A stretch of DNA of 64,000 bases from Protea cynaroides (Eukaryota > Streptophyta > Magnoliopsida > Proteales > Proteaceae), in contig CM053272.1 of NCBI GenBank assembly GCA_028583415.1, forward strand, positions 43,144,699-43,208,698. Reading direction: 5' to 3'. The position numbers and the translations under genes are program-made. Every line of letters starts with the position of its first letter. Position 1 is the stretch's first letter. The notes under the pieces are model-generated. The model worked only from the letters and a program-made list of their open reading frames with translations, did not search any database and was not told the origin of the DNA. Of the stretch, positions 22,120-34,700 are shown piece by piece.

Positions 22120-24138
22120 AAAGAAAATTTACTGTAATTTTCTGTGGGGTAGTAATAGTTACGAATGGCTTGTATCCTGCAATCATTAACTTAAGTTATC
22201 CTGATTAAAACTATTTTTATGAGAAATTACTGCATATCAATCAAATACTTACGGAAACAGAGAAGGAAAATACATGGAGGTTGAATCAGTGAGAAAAAGG
22301 GCCAAAAAGCTATAAGAATGACAGTAATGTGTAAAAGCAACCTGAGCAAGCAATCCATGAACCAAAAAGCTTTCAGAATGATAATAATGTGTAAAAACAA
22401 CTTGAGCAAGCTATCCATGAACAGCCAAAAAGCTATAAGAATGATAGTAATGTGCAAAAGCATATGCTTCTGGATGAAAAAGCTGACCTCCAATGCTCCT
22501 TTATTCGTTGTATACATACTGCTTTGTTCCCTGTTAATCTCAATCCTTGCTTCCGCAAATATGCTTTGCATTCTACTAGTTTAAGTTCTTTTAGATCACT
22601 CCCTCCTACAGATCATTAGGAGAATCATGAAGACTCAAATATTTAACCAGATGTGCAGGAAAAAACACAATTCATTCCTGAGAAACTTAAAAACCATTAC
22701 CCTATTTTTGTGTTGATATGGGGGACATAGGGGAGCAAGATGCTTATTAAAAGCAAAGGATAGAAGTTTCAGTAACTAGAGCAGCGAAAGTTATAAGATG
22801 CTGGCTGATCAAGACAAACTAGTTAAACCAAGTCAAAGGACAAGGAAACTAATAATGATGGACGAGAAAAGAAGAATTCCCAGTGGAAGGATTAATATTA
22901 AGCCATTTTGGCATTGTTTATCCACAATTTTAGACAACAGATAAGCCTTGCAAGTGTAGAGACCATGTTAGAATTAATACAAACAAGTAACTAACTTGCA
23001 AAGATGTATCCATAAAATATAAGTTAAACAAACTTAGTTATTATCATTTCTAGCTAAAGAAATAATTAGATCAATATCTTCATATTTGACCTAAACCAAC
23101 AGAACTCAACAAAGCCTCATCTACCATTTTAAGGTTGCCACACAATCTTGTTCAATATCTCAACTCTACCTAGGATGATATGATCTGTTGCATTATAAAC
23201 TCAAAATTCAAAATTTTTTTTTCAATACAACGCCTGCCTTCCTCTTTTCCTATTATAGTTTTTCATTATTTTTCCCTTTCCAAAAATCAGATTAGAGCTA
23301 GAGCCATTCTAGCCTGTGGAAGACAGTTTGACCCTCTGGTCTGAACAGTCTCCAACCCAAATGGTGTAGGGGAAAAATAAAAGGTCGATAATAGAATAAA
23401 GTCTGTTGCAATAAAAGGTTGATAACAGTTCGACCTTCATTTACATTTCAGTTGTTTTTTAAACTGATGGTCAGAGCCGTTGGTATGACTGTCCAGGTTA
23501 GCAGTCAATGGGAATTGCTAATCCGTATTGTTCTAATGTTCCTAAATGCGTTCTTCCTTTTGTCTTACACTCCATCTCAGCCTATGTTTTTCCTACTCTA
23601 GCTTATCATCACATTGAGACATAGGTCATCCCACACAGGATTCTCTTTGCCGATAAAAGAAACTTTTCATTTACACTGAAGTAAAAACATTGTAAAAATT
23701 TAAAAGGAAATGTAAAAAGATCTACTGAATGCCCCGGGGAAGGAAAAACACAGAGAGATTAGCAAAGATGGGAAAAAGACTCACCTCTGAGATGGTGGAT
23801 GACTCTGTTGCAGCTGTCTTCACTGTCGACCACCTCTGTTAACTTCACCTTGGTGGACTTTAAATCTCCATCTTCATCGCTATCTTCGAAGGACTCAAGA
23901 TCTGATTCCTCATGGTTCCAGTCGCCTCCTTCCTCGCTGACACCCAGCCGACACACACAAAACTCACATTCAACACAACCCGACTTTTAACATCTACAGA
24001 AGTAATGTTAGCCAAGGAAAAAGGATGGGAATACCTGCAGGATTGACTAGTCGTCTCTTCATCCACTTCATTATATTCTTCTTCTTCTTCTTCATTGGAC
24101 AAGCAAATGACCGCATGATTTCCGTTCTTCTCAGCCAT
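18993..24138 (-). CDS. SAP-domain protein, CCCH zinc-finger 62-like, nine exons
   Basis: Exons (minus) are 24138-24035, 23936-23785, 22605-22488, 20971-20910, 20807-20756, 20650-20545, 20218-20120, 19711-19600 and 19525-18993. They total 1338 nt, 445 residues, and the phase is continuous. The N-terminus is acidic (EEEEEEYNEVDEE, about residues 16-28). A SAP motif follows at about 86-125 (DLKELKLVECKAYLRKQGLR, then LTGNKAVCIQRIKEHW), a DNA/RNA-binding helix-turn-helix fold. Then come EGEGEKLYPRSSFFINCTGD, CTGDVVLFTQKV, AGRIVKESYGAAKQQHTFTV and EVLWSNG-(x)n-KGRYLYKMKTFRQRW. This is the conserved block known from plant proteins named zinc finger CCCH 62. A charged stretch (EEERSKILAEKHRRGAEARR) and a repeat-built tail follow. 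No C-x8-C-x5-C-x3-H finger is present. Likely nuclear by domain content. The name is tentative; the gene model is firm. Confidence 0.8.
19045..19335 (-). repeat. coding minisatellite in the SAP-protein tail
   Basis: The last exon contains three successive copies of SGFQIG[VAG]RHxNCSV[DE]QGG followed by a variable spacer and F(Q/H)AY. Copies are 26, 31 and about 31 residues long (78 and 93 bp). The shorter copy lacks the five-residue LHPN-type insert, so copies differ by in-frame indels. Confidence 0.85.
19868..20108. mobile_element. MITE with GGCTGTGTTTRGTATGTGTT ends
   Basis: The left end (ggctgtgtttagtatgtgtt, then acatacattctcag) and right end (aatgtattcttgacc, then aacacataccaaacacagc) form inverted repeats of about 45 bp around a 240-bp unit with no ORF. 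It sits in the intron between exons 7 and 8 of the SAP-domain gene, within about 10 bp of the exon 7 splice donor. Terminal sequence is reminiscent of PIF/Harbinger or hAT MITEs; the target duplication was not resolved. Confidence 0.75.
22312..22465. repeat. 60-63 bp minisatellite in SAP-gene intron
   Basis: Two full copies and one partial copy of an approximately 60-bp unit (agaatgacagtaatgtgtaa, then aagcaacctgagcaagcaat, ccatgaac...aaaaagct) start near 22315, 22375 and 22438. They lie just downstream (minus sense) of exon 3. Confidence 0.85.
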
Positions 24139-25176
24139 GTCGGTTTTCAAATTTCAATTGCCGGAAATCAAATCAATCGAGCAGACTACAAATAATACGC
24201 GCACAGAGACTCTGGTTACACAAAATACTGAAATTTTTCTTTCCAGTCGTTGTGAATTTCGTGATGGATTAATGGATATAATCGGTCACAAACATTCACT
24301 ATGTATAACCCTCCCTCTCTGTCACAACGGTCCTCTAAATTTTCAAATTTATGAATGTGATGATGGGTCTCAACGGTCAAAAACACTCCACGGTCTCTTT
24401 CTTTGATGGGTATGTCTTTTGCATAATGATATTCAAATCAATTCTTTGATAACAAACAATAGGAATATCATGATTTGCCACGTCAGTTAAAATAAATGAA
24501 TTTTCTTATTGATATCCATGACGTGTCAAATAATTAGCAACGTGGCAATGAAAGGACTCAAATAACGTAACTAGGATATACCATATCAGCCTATACAAAT
24601 TGATTTCCAGTGGTGATCCATCTCGATACGATACACAACACCGTCATTTTTTAATATTTTTTAATCCCATATCAATTTTCAGTAACTAATACCCGTTCTA
24701 CTATAAAAAAAACCATGGTGTCAATAGCCCATCGACTTACCAAAAAAAAAAAAAAGAAGCCCATCAATACTAAAAATAGAAGGCGTTTGAGAGTAAAAAA
24801 AAAAAAATTTCTCTGTGATGTTTGATAAGTGTATTGTTGGCCATGTACGCGGCAACATGTCTTAAGTAATCGGTATCAGATTCGCCAATGCCAATACTGA
24901 TCGAATACCCAATATGAATAGGGTATAAATTATCACTTGTTTTCGAGGATTAGTCAGGAAATTGGATCTTGTACCATCCAATTCGATACTGTTCTTATAT
25001 ACTTCCTTACATGTCTCTGATGGATGGGGTTGTCATGTTAATAATAATAACTTTTTCTATTTTTTAATAATAAAAAAATAGACCCAACCTCGATCCGAAC
25101 CACGATTTCTAAGGGGTGGGATATTGAACCAAACCGAGCCAAGTCCCTGTGGAATACCATCTAGAATGCAACAGAT

Positions 25177-25231
<55 letters not shown>

Positions 25232-25707
25232 TATTTCTAAACCATCTAGAATGCAACAGATTTTCTGGAACACAAATGTCAAAGTAAGACAAAGGTCACA
25301 AAGTTAAAAGACAAAAAAGAGATTTTTCATTTCCTCTGAAAGGAAATCTAGCAGTTCACAGGCAGATTAATGACACAGAGACAGCACAACGGAACCAAGG
25401 TTAGGACAGGATGATCGGATTGGATTCTGCCACAAATCACCTAAACTAAAACTTTACACAAACTACTGACTTCTGTCTTTGTAAGAACAGCCTCAACACC
25501 TCCCCGATCGATCCCCCCAAACAATTCCTTGTTTACCCAAGCTCCTGAACATCTGCTATTTGCACCAAGCAAGGTAGTTTTCATATGCCGGCACTGGTAA
25601 AGTACCAACTCTCCGATTAGAACAGCCAGACATTGTGGCAGAACTGTACCTCCTGGAGTTCCACATGCATAGGCTTACATAGGTATATATATTTCTTGTT
25701 TCAAACC
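24139..25707. other. region between the SAP gene 5' end and the CRK 3' end
   Basis: The first few hundred bases should hold the SAP-gene promoter and 5' UTR (minus). No clear TATA box was fixed. The CRK 3' UTR runs from 25707 downward. A TC/CA microsatellite at 25181-25229 is flanked by two copies of accatctagaatgcaacaga (25148 and 25242). Confidence 0.4.
25181..25229. repeat. (TC)n(CA)n microsatellite
   Basis: About 21 TC units, then four CA units. The tract lies between direct copies of accatctagaatgcaacag, suggesting replication slippage or a small insertion with flank duplication. Confidence 0.95.
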
Positions 25708-28700
25708 TTACTGAGCCTTTGCAAGAGTTCGACTTGACACCCCATGCAACAATTTGACAAACCCAAGGAAGCTCAATTTCCCATCTGTGTGCCTTATCCA
25801 ATCATGGAGAACGGCATGGACTGGGACAGAAGGACCAAGCCCAAGTTCCTGAACAATATTTTTATAAAAATGATCAGTCCAGGTTCTTGCATGCATGGTA
25901 CAACATTATAACAAATTCAAATTAACAAGCAACAAGACAGGATGGGGTTACCCCATGGTTGTTATACGTATTCAATAAAGAAAAAAAACTTTAACTTTTA
26001 CATGAATTAGAATAAATTCCAATATCTAGTGGGTTCAGCATGCACTTTGTTTTGACAATAGTGGAGAACTTTATTCTTGCATATCTAGTTTGGTGAACTC
26101 ATAGCTTGAGGTGCCGATCGAAACCGAGGTTTCAACAGGCACAACTCGGTCTCTAGCTGGGTCGGCACAACTCCAAGGCTCGAACCCAAACTCAACTAGG
26201 TACACAGGAACAAGGCTACAGAAGAACAACAGTTATTAGGCAGTACTTATTTATCAGTAACATCATTTAAGTAAATGTTTTTATATTTCATTTACTTAAA
26301 ATATTATTCATAAATAAACAACACCCCCCCATTTAAATCCAATAAAAATAGTATAAAATTCAAATTCCAAAAGATAAAAAGTCAACCCTTCAGCTCAAGA
26401 ATAAAAATCGATTTTTTGGTGCAGAGGCGATTTTCAACTTCCAAATGCGAGGATTTTTCCCGAATCTAGAAATTCCATAAATCTTATTATAGTAAAGCAT
26501 TACTAAAAACCAAGAGCACGCCAAAATAATCTCTTGCTTTGATGCCCAAAAAATTATTTCAATTCAGACGAGTTTAAACAGCATTCGAGTACTCCGGACA
26601 AGGTTTGACTGGAGTGTAACTTTTTCACTATAACTTGGATTCAAGCAACTCGGATTTGTTGGAAAGCTAATTATGCTAGCTTTGCTACAAATCCAAGATT
26701 CCTAAAATACGAGTTATATTGAAGGAGTTACTCTCCAGTCAAACATTGTTTGGAATAAGCAAACATTGTTTAAAGTTGTCCTGGATGAAAATAATTTTTT
26801 GGGCATTAGAGTAAGATATTATTTTGACGCACTCTTGATTTTTAATGATGTTTTACTATTTTTATTGGATTCAAATGGGGGATATTTGTTTATTTATGAA
26901 TAATATCTTAAGTAAAACATTTACTTAAATGATATTTTTCATAAATAAGTACTGCTTACTTAACTCTGGATACAGTCCCAGGTTTTCAGATACACTAGTA
27001 AACTTGGGTCCACACCACATATTATCATTTTAGATGTTTTCTTTTAAAATTAATGTATAAAATAAGTATAAAATAATTAAAATAGGCTACACAAACAATA
27101 TCTGATAGTAAGAAAAAAACACTTCTGGGCCTCAAAACCTTCCTGGGAAAAATCTCAGGTTTCGACCAAAACCTAATCGAAACCCGAGACATCTCGGTTT
27201 TGAGACTGATCGAAACCGGCCTCGAAACCGGCACCTTGAACCTTGGGTGAACTACTTATTAAAAGAGTTACCAATCTTTACTAGCAGATAAGTGCTAGCA
27301 CTATATATTTTCACTAATTGTTTACCTTGTTTATTTTTGGGTCGCAATAATTAGATTATCATTCAAGACTGTCAAAGAACTACCAAAGTCTGCCTGACAA
27401 CAAGGGTTTTTTCCTATTAAATCTTCTCCTTTAGATAATTTAGAGCAGTTAAATATAACTTGGGAGTATGCATGAACATTTCTTTTTGTAACAGTAAGTA
27501 TCAGTATCTGTTCCTAAGGGTTTCACAATGTGCATTAAAAAAGTATTGAGTATCTGTTCCTAAGGTTTTCACAAATGTTTATTAAAAAATTATGAGCATC
27601 TGTTCCTAAGGTTTTCACAATGTTTATTAAAAAATTATGAGCATCTGTTCCTATGGTTTTCACAATGTTCATTAAAAAAGTACCAGTCTCTGTTCCTAAG
27701 GATTTCACAATGTTAATCAACTGTTCATGATTTAAAACACACATACAGACAAATGTTTACATGGTTCCACCAGTACTACCATGCATTCATTCTTAAAGGA
27801 CATGAATAAGCCCCTGCGCAGAAATTTATAACTTTTGTTCCGGGTCTTTTCCCAGAAAAGTCATTAGAAAACACTATCTTCGGAAAGGATCAGATTCAAA
27901 AACCATAATCAGTTAACCAAATAAATGTGTGCCATCAATTCTTCCACTGAGTCTACCATAGAGATCCATGGAGTGAATCTGTCTGGGAATAAAAGTTTTG
28001 ATGAACAAAATAAAACATACCGAAGCAAGTTCATCAATGATGATTGCTCTATTCCCATCCTTTTCAAAGAGTTCATAGGCACAACGAGCATGTTGCTCCC
28101 AACGGTCAAGTGCCTCAAGCTGATGTACACTTACTGCCGCAGCACAGAATTCTTCAAAATCCATCCTTCTGTACTGAAGTGCAAGTAGCTGTTTAAGAAG
28201 CCAGCAAAATGTTACTCTTGAGAACATTTTAAAGGAAAAAGTTCATCTGCCATATATGGTAAATGTGTAAGATCTACCGATGCAAGGAAATCATGGGCAC
28301 GGGACTCCTTCATTGCATCCGTTCCATTTTTCATCAAGGCCTGTCAAGAAGAAACAGCTTGTGAATCCTTGAGAAGAATCTAGAAAAAAAATCTAAACTT
28401 TATGTTAAAAAGAAACAAACCGCTTTAATATTTTCCAAGTTTATGCTGTCATTTTTATTTGGCTCCAACAGTGCAAACTGCTCTTTCAGATAAAAGAGTT
28501 CGTCCACAGTTAATGTCTTAGACAGTGCCTGCTACAAAAAGCAAATGAGAAAAGAACAGAGGAAAAAATGATTTTTATTGCAAATGAAATACTTTCTCAT
28601 TCTTTTGGATGTAGATACAAGTTGGATGATTTTAAACAAACAAGAAGACAACCTCAACTAACTACTAAAGCACAGTTATTCCCAAGGGGGATTAAAAAAT

Positions 28701-31700
28701 GTTTGTACTTTTTTATTATCATAATTGCACTGTAGGAACCTCTATTTGAAATGCATCATGCATACATGTGATGCTTTATGCAATACACTAATGTGTTTGA
28801 TCTTAGAACTACAATTTCAAAACGTTTGTGTAATAGGTGTATTACATTTTTAAGGGGTCCATCATTTTATAACATTTTTTATTCTGCAAGAAATTTCGGG
28901 CACATTTTAAAGTTTTGGCCAGGAACAAATTTTCACAATTGGGTCAGCAGATCCCGTTTGCAGCAGACCAGAATCAGGATTGAACAAATCCAAGTCCTCA
29001 TCCTGTTCCCACATTTTTGCTTTAAGTATACTATGCACGATCAGTGGAAACTCTCTTTTTCTCCATCTACCTTCCTTTTATCCCCCAGTCAACTGAAATT
29101 CATTGTCATCTTATAAAGAGCTTTGTTGCTAACTCCAATATTTCTAGCTTCAAGAAACTTCCTAAGTTACTTTACAAAATTTCATGATCATTAAAATCTT
29201 CACAGTTGCATACCCAATAATAAGTGTTCAGATATTAATGCAGTCAACTGAAAATTGTACTTGTGATGCAGTTCAAGTGTAGCACCAAAGGGATGAGATG
29301 ATCCACACAAGGCCTAAGCCAAACCAGCCAAGCCAGCCAACAATAAGGAGTCAGCCTGCCAATAACAGTGTTCATGTGAACAGTACCAACAGAATTTTTT
29401 AGAGATTTTTGCTTACTTCTTTTGGTATTTCTCTCCTAAATTATTCTTAGATTTTGTTTCCTAAAGTTAGTCAGCAAGTAGTTAACTTATGGATTGATAT
29501 TTTGTTAATTGTCTTTTTGGAAACTTTCCTAAATCAGGCAACTTTCCCTGTTTTAATTTATCTTAGGATATTCTTTGGAGGACTAAATCCTTTCTTATTT
29601 TGTAATCTTTCTTAAGTTTATAAATAAGATAAAGAAGAAGAGAGCCGGCAGACTAAGTAGAAACCAGAAATTTTGTATTCAAAATTCGAGACTCAACCAC
29701 ACACGTTTGCTTTTGTTTTCTAAAAATTGTTCTTGCTATTGAATTCTAGTTCTTTCTTAACTTGGTGCGACATTCTTGCTGCTGTTTCTGAGACGTACAA
29801 CACATCTAGAATAAATATACAACCAGGTTTTCTCGATTTGATCTCTCTTGGGCGGAGTCAATAGGATAGTCAATTTTCGAGATCTTGAGGTTTCTTTTAT
29901 AATGGTCGGATGGCTCTCAAATATAGATATGTTATCATGCATATCCAAAGGCCTTTCCTCCAAATTTGAGCCCTTTCTAACGGTTGGATCTTAAGATAAG
30001 TGAGTTTTTTCATAATTTTATAATTTTGTTTTGCTAAAATACCTGTTTGAGACCTACGGGCAAGATTGGTTTTGATCACACCCGTTGGATCAAGCTCATC
30101 TTCTGGGATATTATTCCTCATATCCTAAGGATCAAGGATCCCATTTTTGAAGCATTCTTACAGACAGATATGAAGTTGTGGAATTATTTATTCAATTTCA
30201 ATTATTGTTTGTTAAATTTGGGTTTTGACTGAATAGAGATCATGTAGCAAAGAGAGATCTATGAAGTGGATGTGTTAAAACCCTCTTTACCATCAACTTG
30301 ACCAACAATCAACAAGTTCTTAGTGCATGTTATATTGGTATTAGATGGCTCTATTGAATCCATTTTTAACAACTAGCACTGACAGTCATGACCTAGAAAG
30401 CAGTAGCTTATACAGAACCCATTTTATGTTAATAGAAGGGGTTAAGGCACCAAACAAGGGTAGGAAATTTAGTTTCTATGCATATTGGTTTTTACAAGTG
30501 GAAGATCACAACTGCATATGCCAACCAACCAAGGATATACAAACACTTTAATAGAGAACCCAAAGGCATTGTAAATGTCAACTTTTTTTGGGGAAGGATG
30601 GTGGTGGGTGGTTGGGGACTGGGGGGGGGGAAGAGAGAGAGAATAGAAATGTATACTAACACCATCCACACCTCATAAATCCAAAAGAATGGAATCCGGA
30701 TTTCAGGAGTACCAAATCCCAAAGCTGTCTAGAACTGTAGTTGTACATCCCGTATTTAGGACTTATGATATACAACCCACTGGGGGCTGAAACAATTCTG
30801 GAAAATAAACTTATGGTAAGGCATATTGAGATAATACAACCGACACACCTTAGCCTTATTCCAACAAAATGTGGTTGGCTACATGAATCCTTTTTCTCCA
30901 ATCAACTCTATTCAAAGTCATATTTGTTACTAGTCCCAAACTATGCATGTCTTTCCTCACCACTTCTAGAGTCATTTTAGACCTGTCACTGGCTCTTTTA
31001 ACTCCTTCAATCTGAATCAAATCAACCCTCCGTACTGGAGCAATCAAAGGCCTTTGTTGCACTTGTACGTGCCACCTCAAGCTACTCCTAAATTATCTCT
31101 AATCTATTAATTCCTTATTTTAACTTTTCTTGTTTTACCATTCATCCATCTCAACATCCTCATGTCAACTATACTAAGTTTAATTATATGTTGTTTCTTC
31201 ACTGCCCAATGTCCAACTCCATACATCATTGTTGACCATATAAGTTTCCTACAAAATTTCCCTTAAGTTATGAAGGAAATAAATGAATACAACGATCACA
31301 CAACAATCTGGCCAACCGCCCCCACCCCCAAAACACACACACTTCATCAACCCTATTTTAATTCTTTGGGTAACATCATTCTCTATTTCTCCTTCTTTAT
31401 ATATGATTGAACCTAGGTACATAAAATTTTCATGTTGTGGTATCTCTTTATTATCAATTTTCACCACCCCACTTTCAGTCCTATCAAAGTTCTTTTTCTT
31501 TCCTTTTTCTCTTTCCTTGGATATAATACCAAAACATTAGCCGGTGGAGCATCAAAAGGAGCATAAACAATCAATAAAGAGCAATTCTATCTCTCATTAC
31601 ATTCTCTTAATTCAATTACCTTATTTTTTTATTTTTTTTATTTTTTTTTTAATCTTTTCCCACGTAGTTCTCCTGATAAATTCATGAGACTTTGGATTCT

Positions 31701-34700
31701 ATCTTTACTTGATCAGACACTACACCTTCATGGTAGACAACTAATCACTTAAGTCACTTTATATAGTCAAGAAGATACAGAAAGATGAGTACCCTTCCAC
31801 TTGTGGGGGTGGGGAAACTAAGATTTGATGGGTGTTCTCTGGGAAGGGCCACATTAGGAACAGGAAGGCTAAAACTTTAGCACTAAAAACTGGGCTGCAA
31901 TTGGCAATCCAGAAAGGATAGCAAATTTAAATGTGAAAGGCAATTCATCTTTGGCAGTGACATGGGCTCATCACAAACAGAATGTGCCAAGGATATTTGG
32001 ACACATCTGAGACATGGCTGATTTGATGCCAGACAAGTGGTTGTCAGGCCTAGATTGGTACTGGGACCTCCATATATATTTTGGGTGGTGGTGGTGGGGG
32101 GTGCTTCTAACGTATCTTTGTTAGAAGACTTAAGCCCTAATCTGCTGAGGGCATGATCTGTACTATTGTTGTTGTATTATCTTTACAATAATTTTCCATT
32201 AATATAAGTTGTTACTAATCCGGAAAAAAAAAAAAAGAGAGATATTTTTGGTATGGGGTTCTCTCTGAGTCCAAATCTTGTACTGCAAAGAGGGCATCCA
32301 TGACATAAATATTTATTATGTGTATATAGAAGCATCATTCCATTGTTTGTTGCCAATGTTACGTTAACTGACTGGGGTTCCTATCTGTGAACAGGAGTCA
32401 GATCCATTTCGGTCTGGCCCCTGAAATATGGCTCAGCTAACTGGGTATTCAATACATGGGCATACGAACAACAAGATACAATTTCCAAGTATAGAAGCAA
32501 GAACTTTTCAACCTATGTTTAAAAAAGTAAATACATTCATATTGATATTCAACAATAAAAACTTGTAACAAAATACATTTCCACACTTGCAACATAGATT
32601 AAGAAATCCAAATGCCACGTGAAAATTGGTGCACTGTTTTTGTTCAAGTTAATGTACAGTATTATTCAGTTGAAGTATAGGTCTCATGATGTAAAAGGTG
32701 TCCTGTATTGAAGTTGCATCCACATGGGAACACTTAGGTAAAATGAAGGTCCAGGTATCTCACTCCTTATCAGATACCCTGCTGTCTATTTATGGTCTAT
32801 ATAATTCTGATTCTACCTGTGACATCATGATTATACTGCAGAATGTCAAATTACGCTACAGCTTGAACTTAAACAGAATCAGTTATCACTGGAGAAAAAA
32901 CAATTGCCCTGAAATCCTCATCCTCCAGAATCATAACCTTTTCTGATGCTAGTCTCATTACAGCATGACCTTTGTTGTTTACTTACCCAAAAAATAAAGG
33001 GGAAAAAAAAAAACAGCCTTCAGGAAAACAAACTGTGATCGTCACCATATCAAACAAAAGGAAATCAAAACAAACAAAAACAAACTACAACAGTGAAGAA
33101 TGAAACCCAGACTTCACACTCCTTTACATATAGGCGATAAAATATAGAAGCAAATACAAGATCAATGTCAACAAATTCATACCCTCAAAGCTGCTTTTCG
33201 TAGAGATGATGAACGCATATATGTTTTCATGAGTTTGAATATTAAAATATCAAGGGGTACTTTTACATCATTGTTATTTCTAATCCAAGAATGGCCTGAA
33301 AAGAAGAAGAAGAAGATTAAGAACAGTACTTCAAGAAGATAACACCAGACACCTAGCACTCTTGACAGGATGGGGACACTCACATAGAGCTTGAGTAGCA
33401 GTCATTCTTTTGCGTGGGTCTTTGTTCAATAGACGCTTGACAAAGTCCTTTGCTTCAGAAGATAAAGTAGGCCAAGGTAGCTCATCAAAACTTGGATCAG
33501 CTTTTAGGACTGCTCGAAAGATTCCAGATTCAGTCCTGGCCCAAAAAGGACGACTCCCACATAGAAGAATATAAGCTATCACACCAATGCTCCATACATC
33601 AGCCTCTGTACCATAAGATCTATGAAGAACTTCAGGTGCGACATAGTATGCACTTCCTACAATGTCATTAAGCCTTTCGTCTGCATACCAATTAAATCAC
33701 TGGAAACTGTTCATGAACAGTTAAGGCAGTAGACCATAAAAGACCAACAGAGAGGATCATATCAGGAGTCAGGACCAACCTGGTTTGACAAAATCTGATA
33801 AACCAAAGTCTATGGCCTTCAACTGTGAGTTTTCGTCCTTAGAAGTGAAAAGGAAATTCTGAGCCAAAAATTAGTACATTTCAGGTAAGAATACATCAAC
33901 ATAAACAACATAGAAACACAAGCTAATTTAGCTGTAAAGGCAAGAAGTTGGTCATTAACAATGTAAATATAATTGTATGAAAGAAATATGGCTCAACGAA
34001 AAGAAAAAAATTGAGTTGAAGGCAATCCCCATGATGACTGTAAAGTTTAAAGAGATTCAGCAAAGGGATGATAACAAAATGGTCAAAATCTTCGAGAGAC
34101 TCTAATTTTTATAGCACATATGCCTATATATGGACTGGCCTCTCCTCTCACACAAATTTTACACATTTATTGAATATATTACACATTTATGAAGAAGAGA
34201 AGAGGAACCAACTTGGTTACATAGTGTGCAACTAAAACCCTGCATTCAATCGCCCAAGCTGTGGCTTATCAGTCCAAACATCTAAATTCCCAACTGTTCG
34301 ATTAATTTCATAGACCAGCATTCCCTAATCAGTCCTGCATAAGACTTTCCTTTCACTTTTTGTCCCCCTAAAAATGAATCTCATATGTGAGTTTCATTGT
34401 TCTTTGCAATACAGCTTATAAAACCATTGATTCAAGAATCTGAATCCGGATGAAACCACTGAATAAACAATTAATCAATGTTTCCCGGCCAAGTCATAAG
34501 ATAACCAAACTCGAGAAATATGTCCACACAAAAACCTGTGCATCCTCCTCTCAAACTTCAACCCCCAACCAGCCCACTCTTGTCACAATTTCTTCATTTA
34601 AGAAATCCACTTCTCTATCCATGGGGATATTTCCACTTTCATCATCTTTTCCTTTTATGATAAATTACTTTCTTATCCTACTAGACCTCCTAATTCTACT

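Noticed and set aside
22227..22571. 114-codon hydrophobic minus ORF
   Set aside because: It runs through SAP exon 3 in the wrong frame and the intronic minisatellite; the hydrophobic pattern comes from the repeat.
27535..27744. 69-codon repeat ORF (NIVKTLGTDAHNFL)
   Set aside because: It translates an intronic 45-bp minisatellite of the CRK gene.
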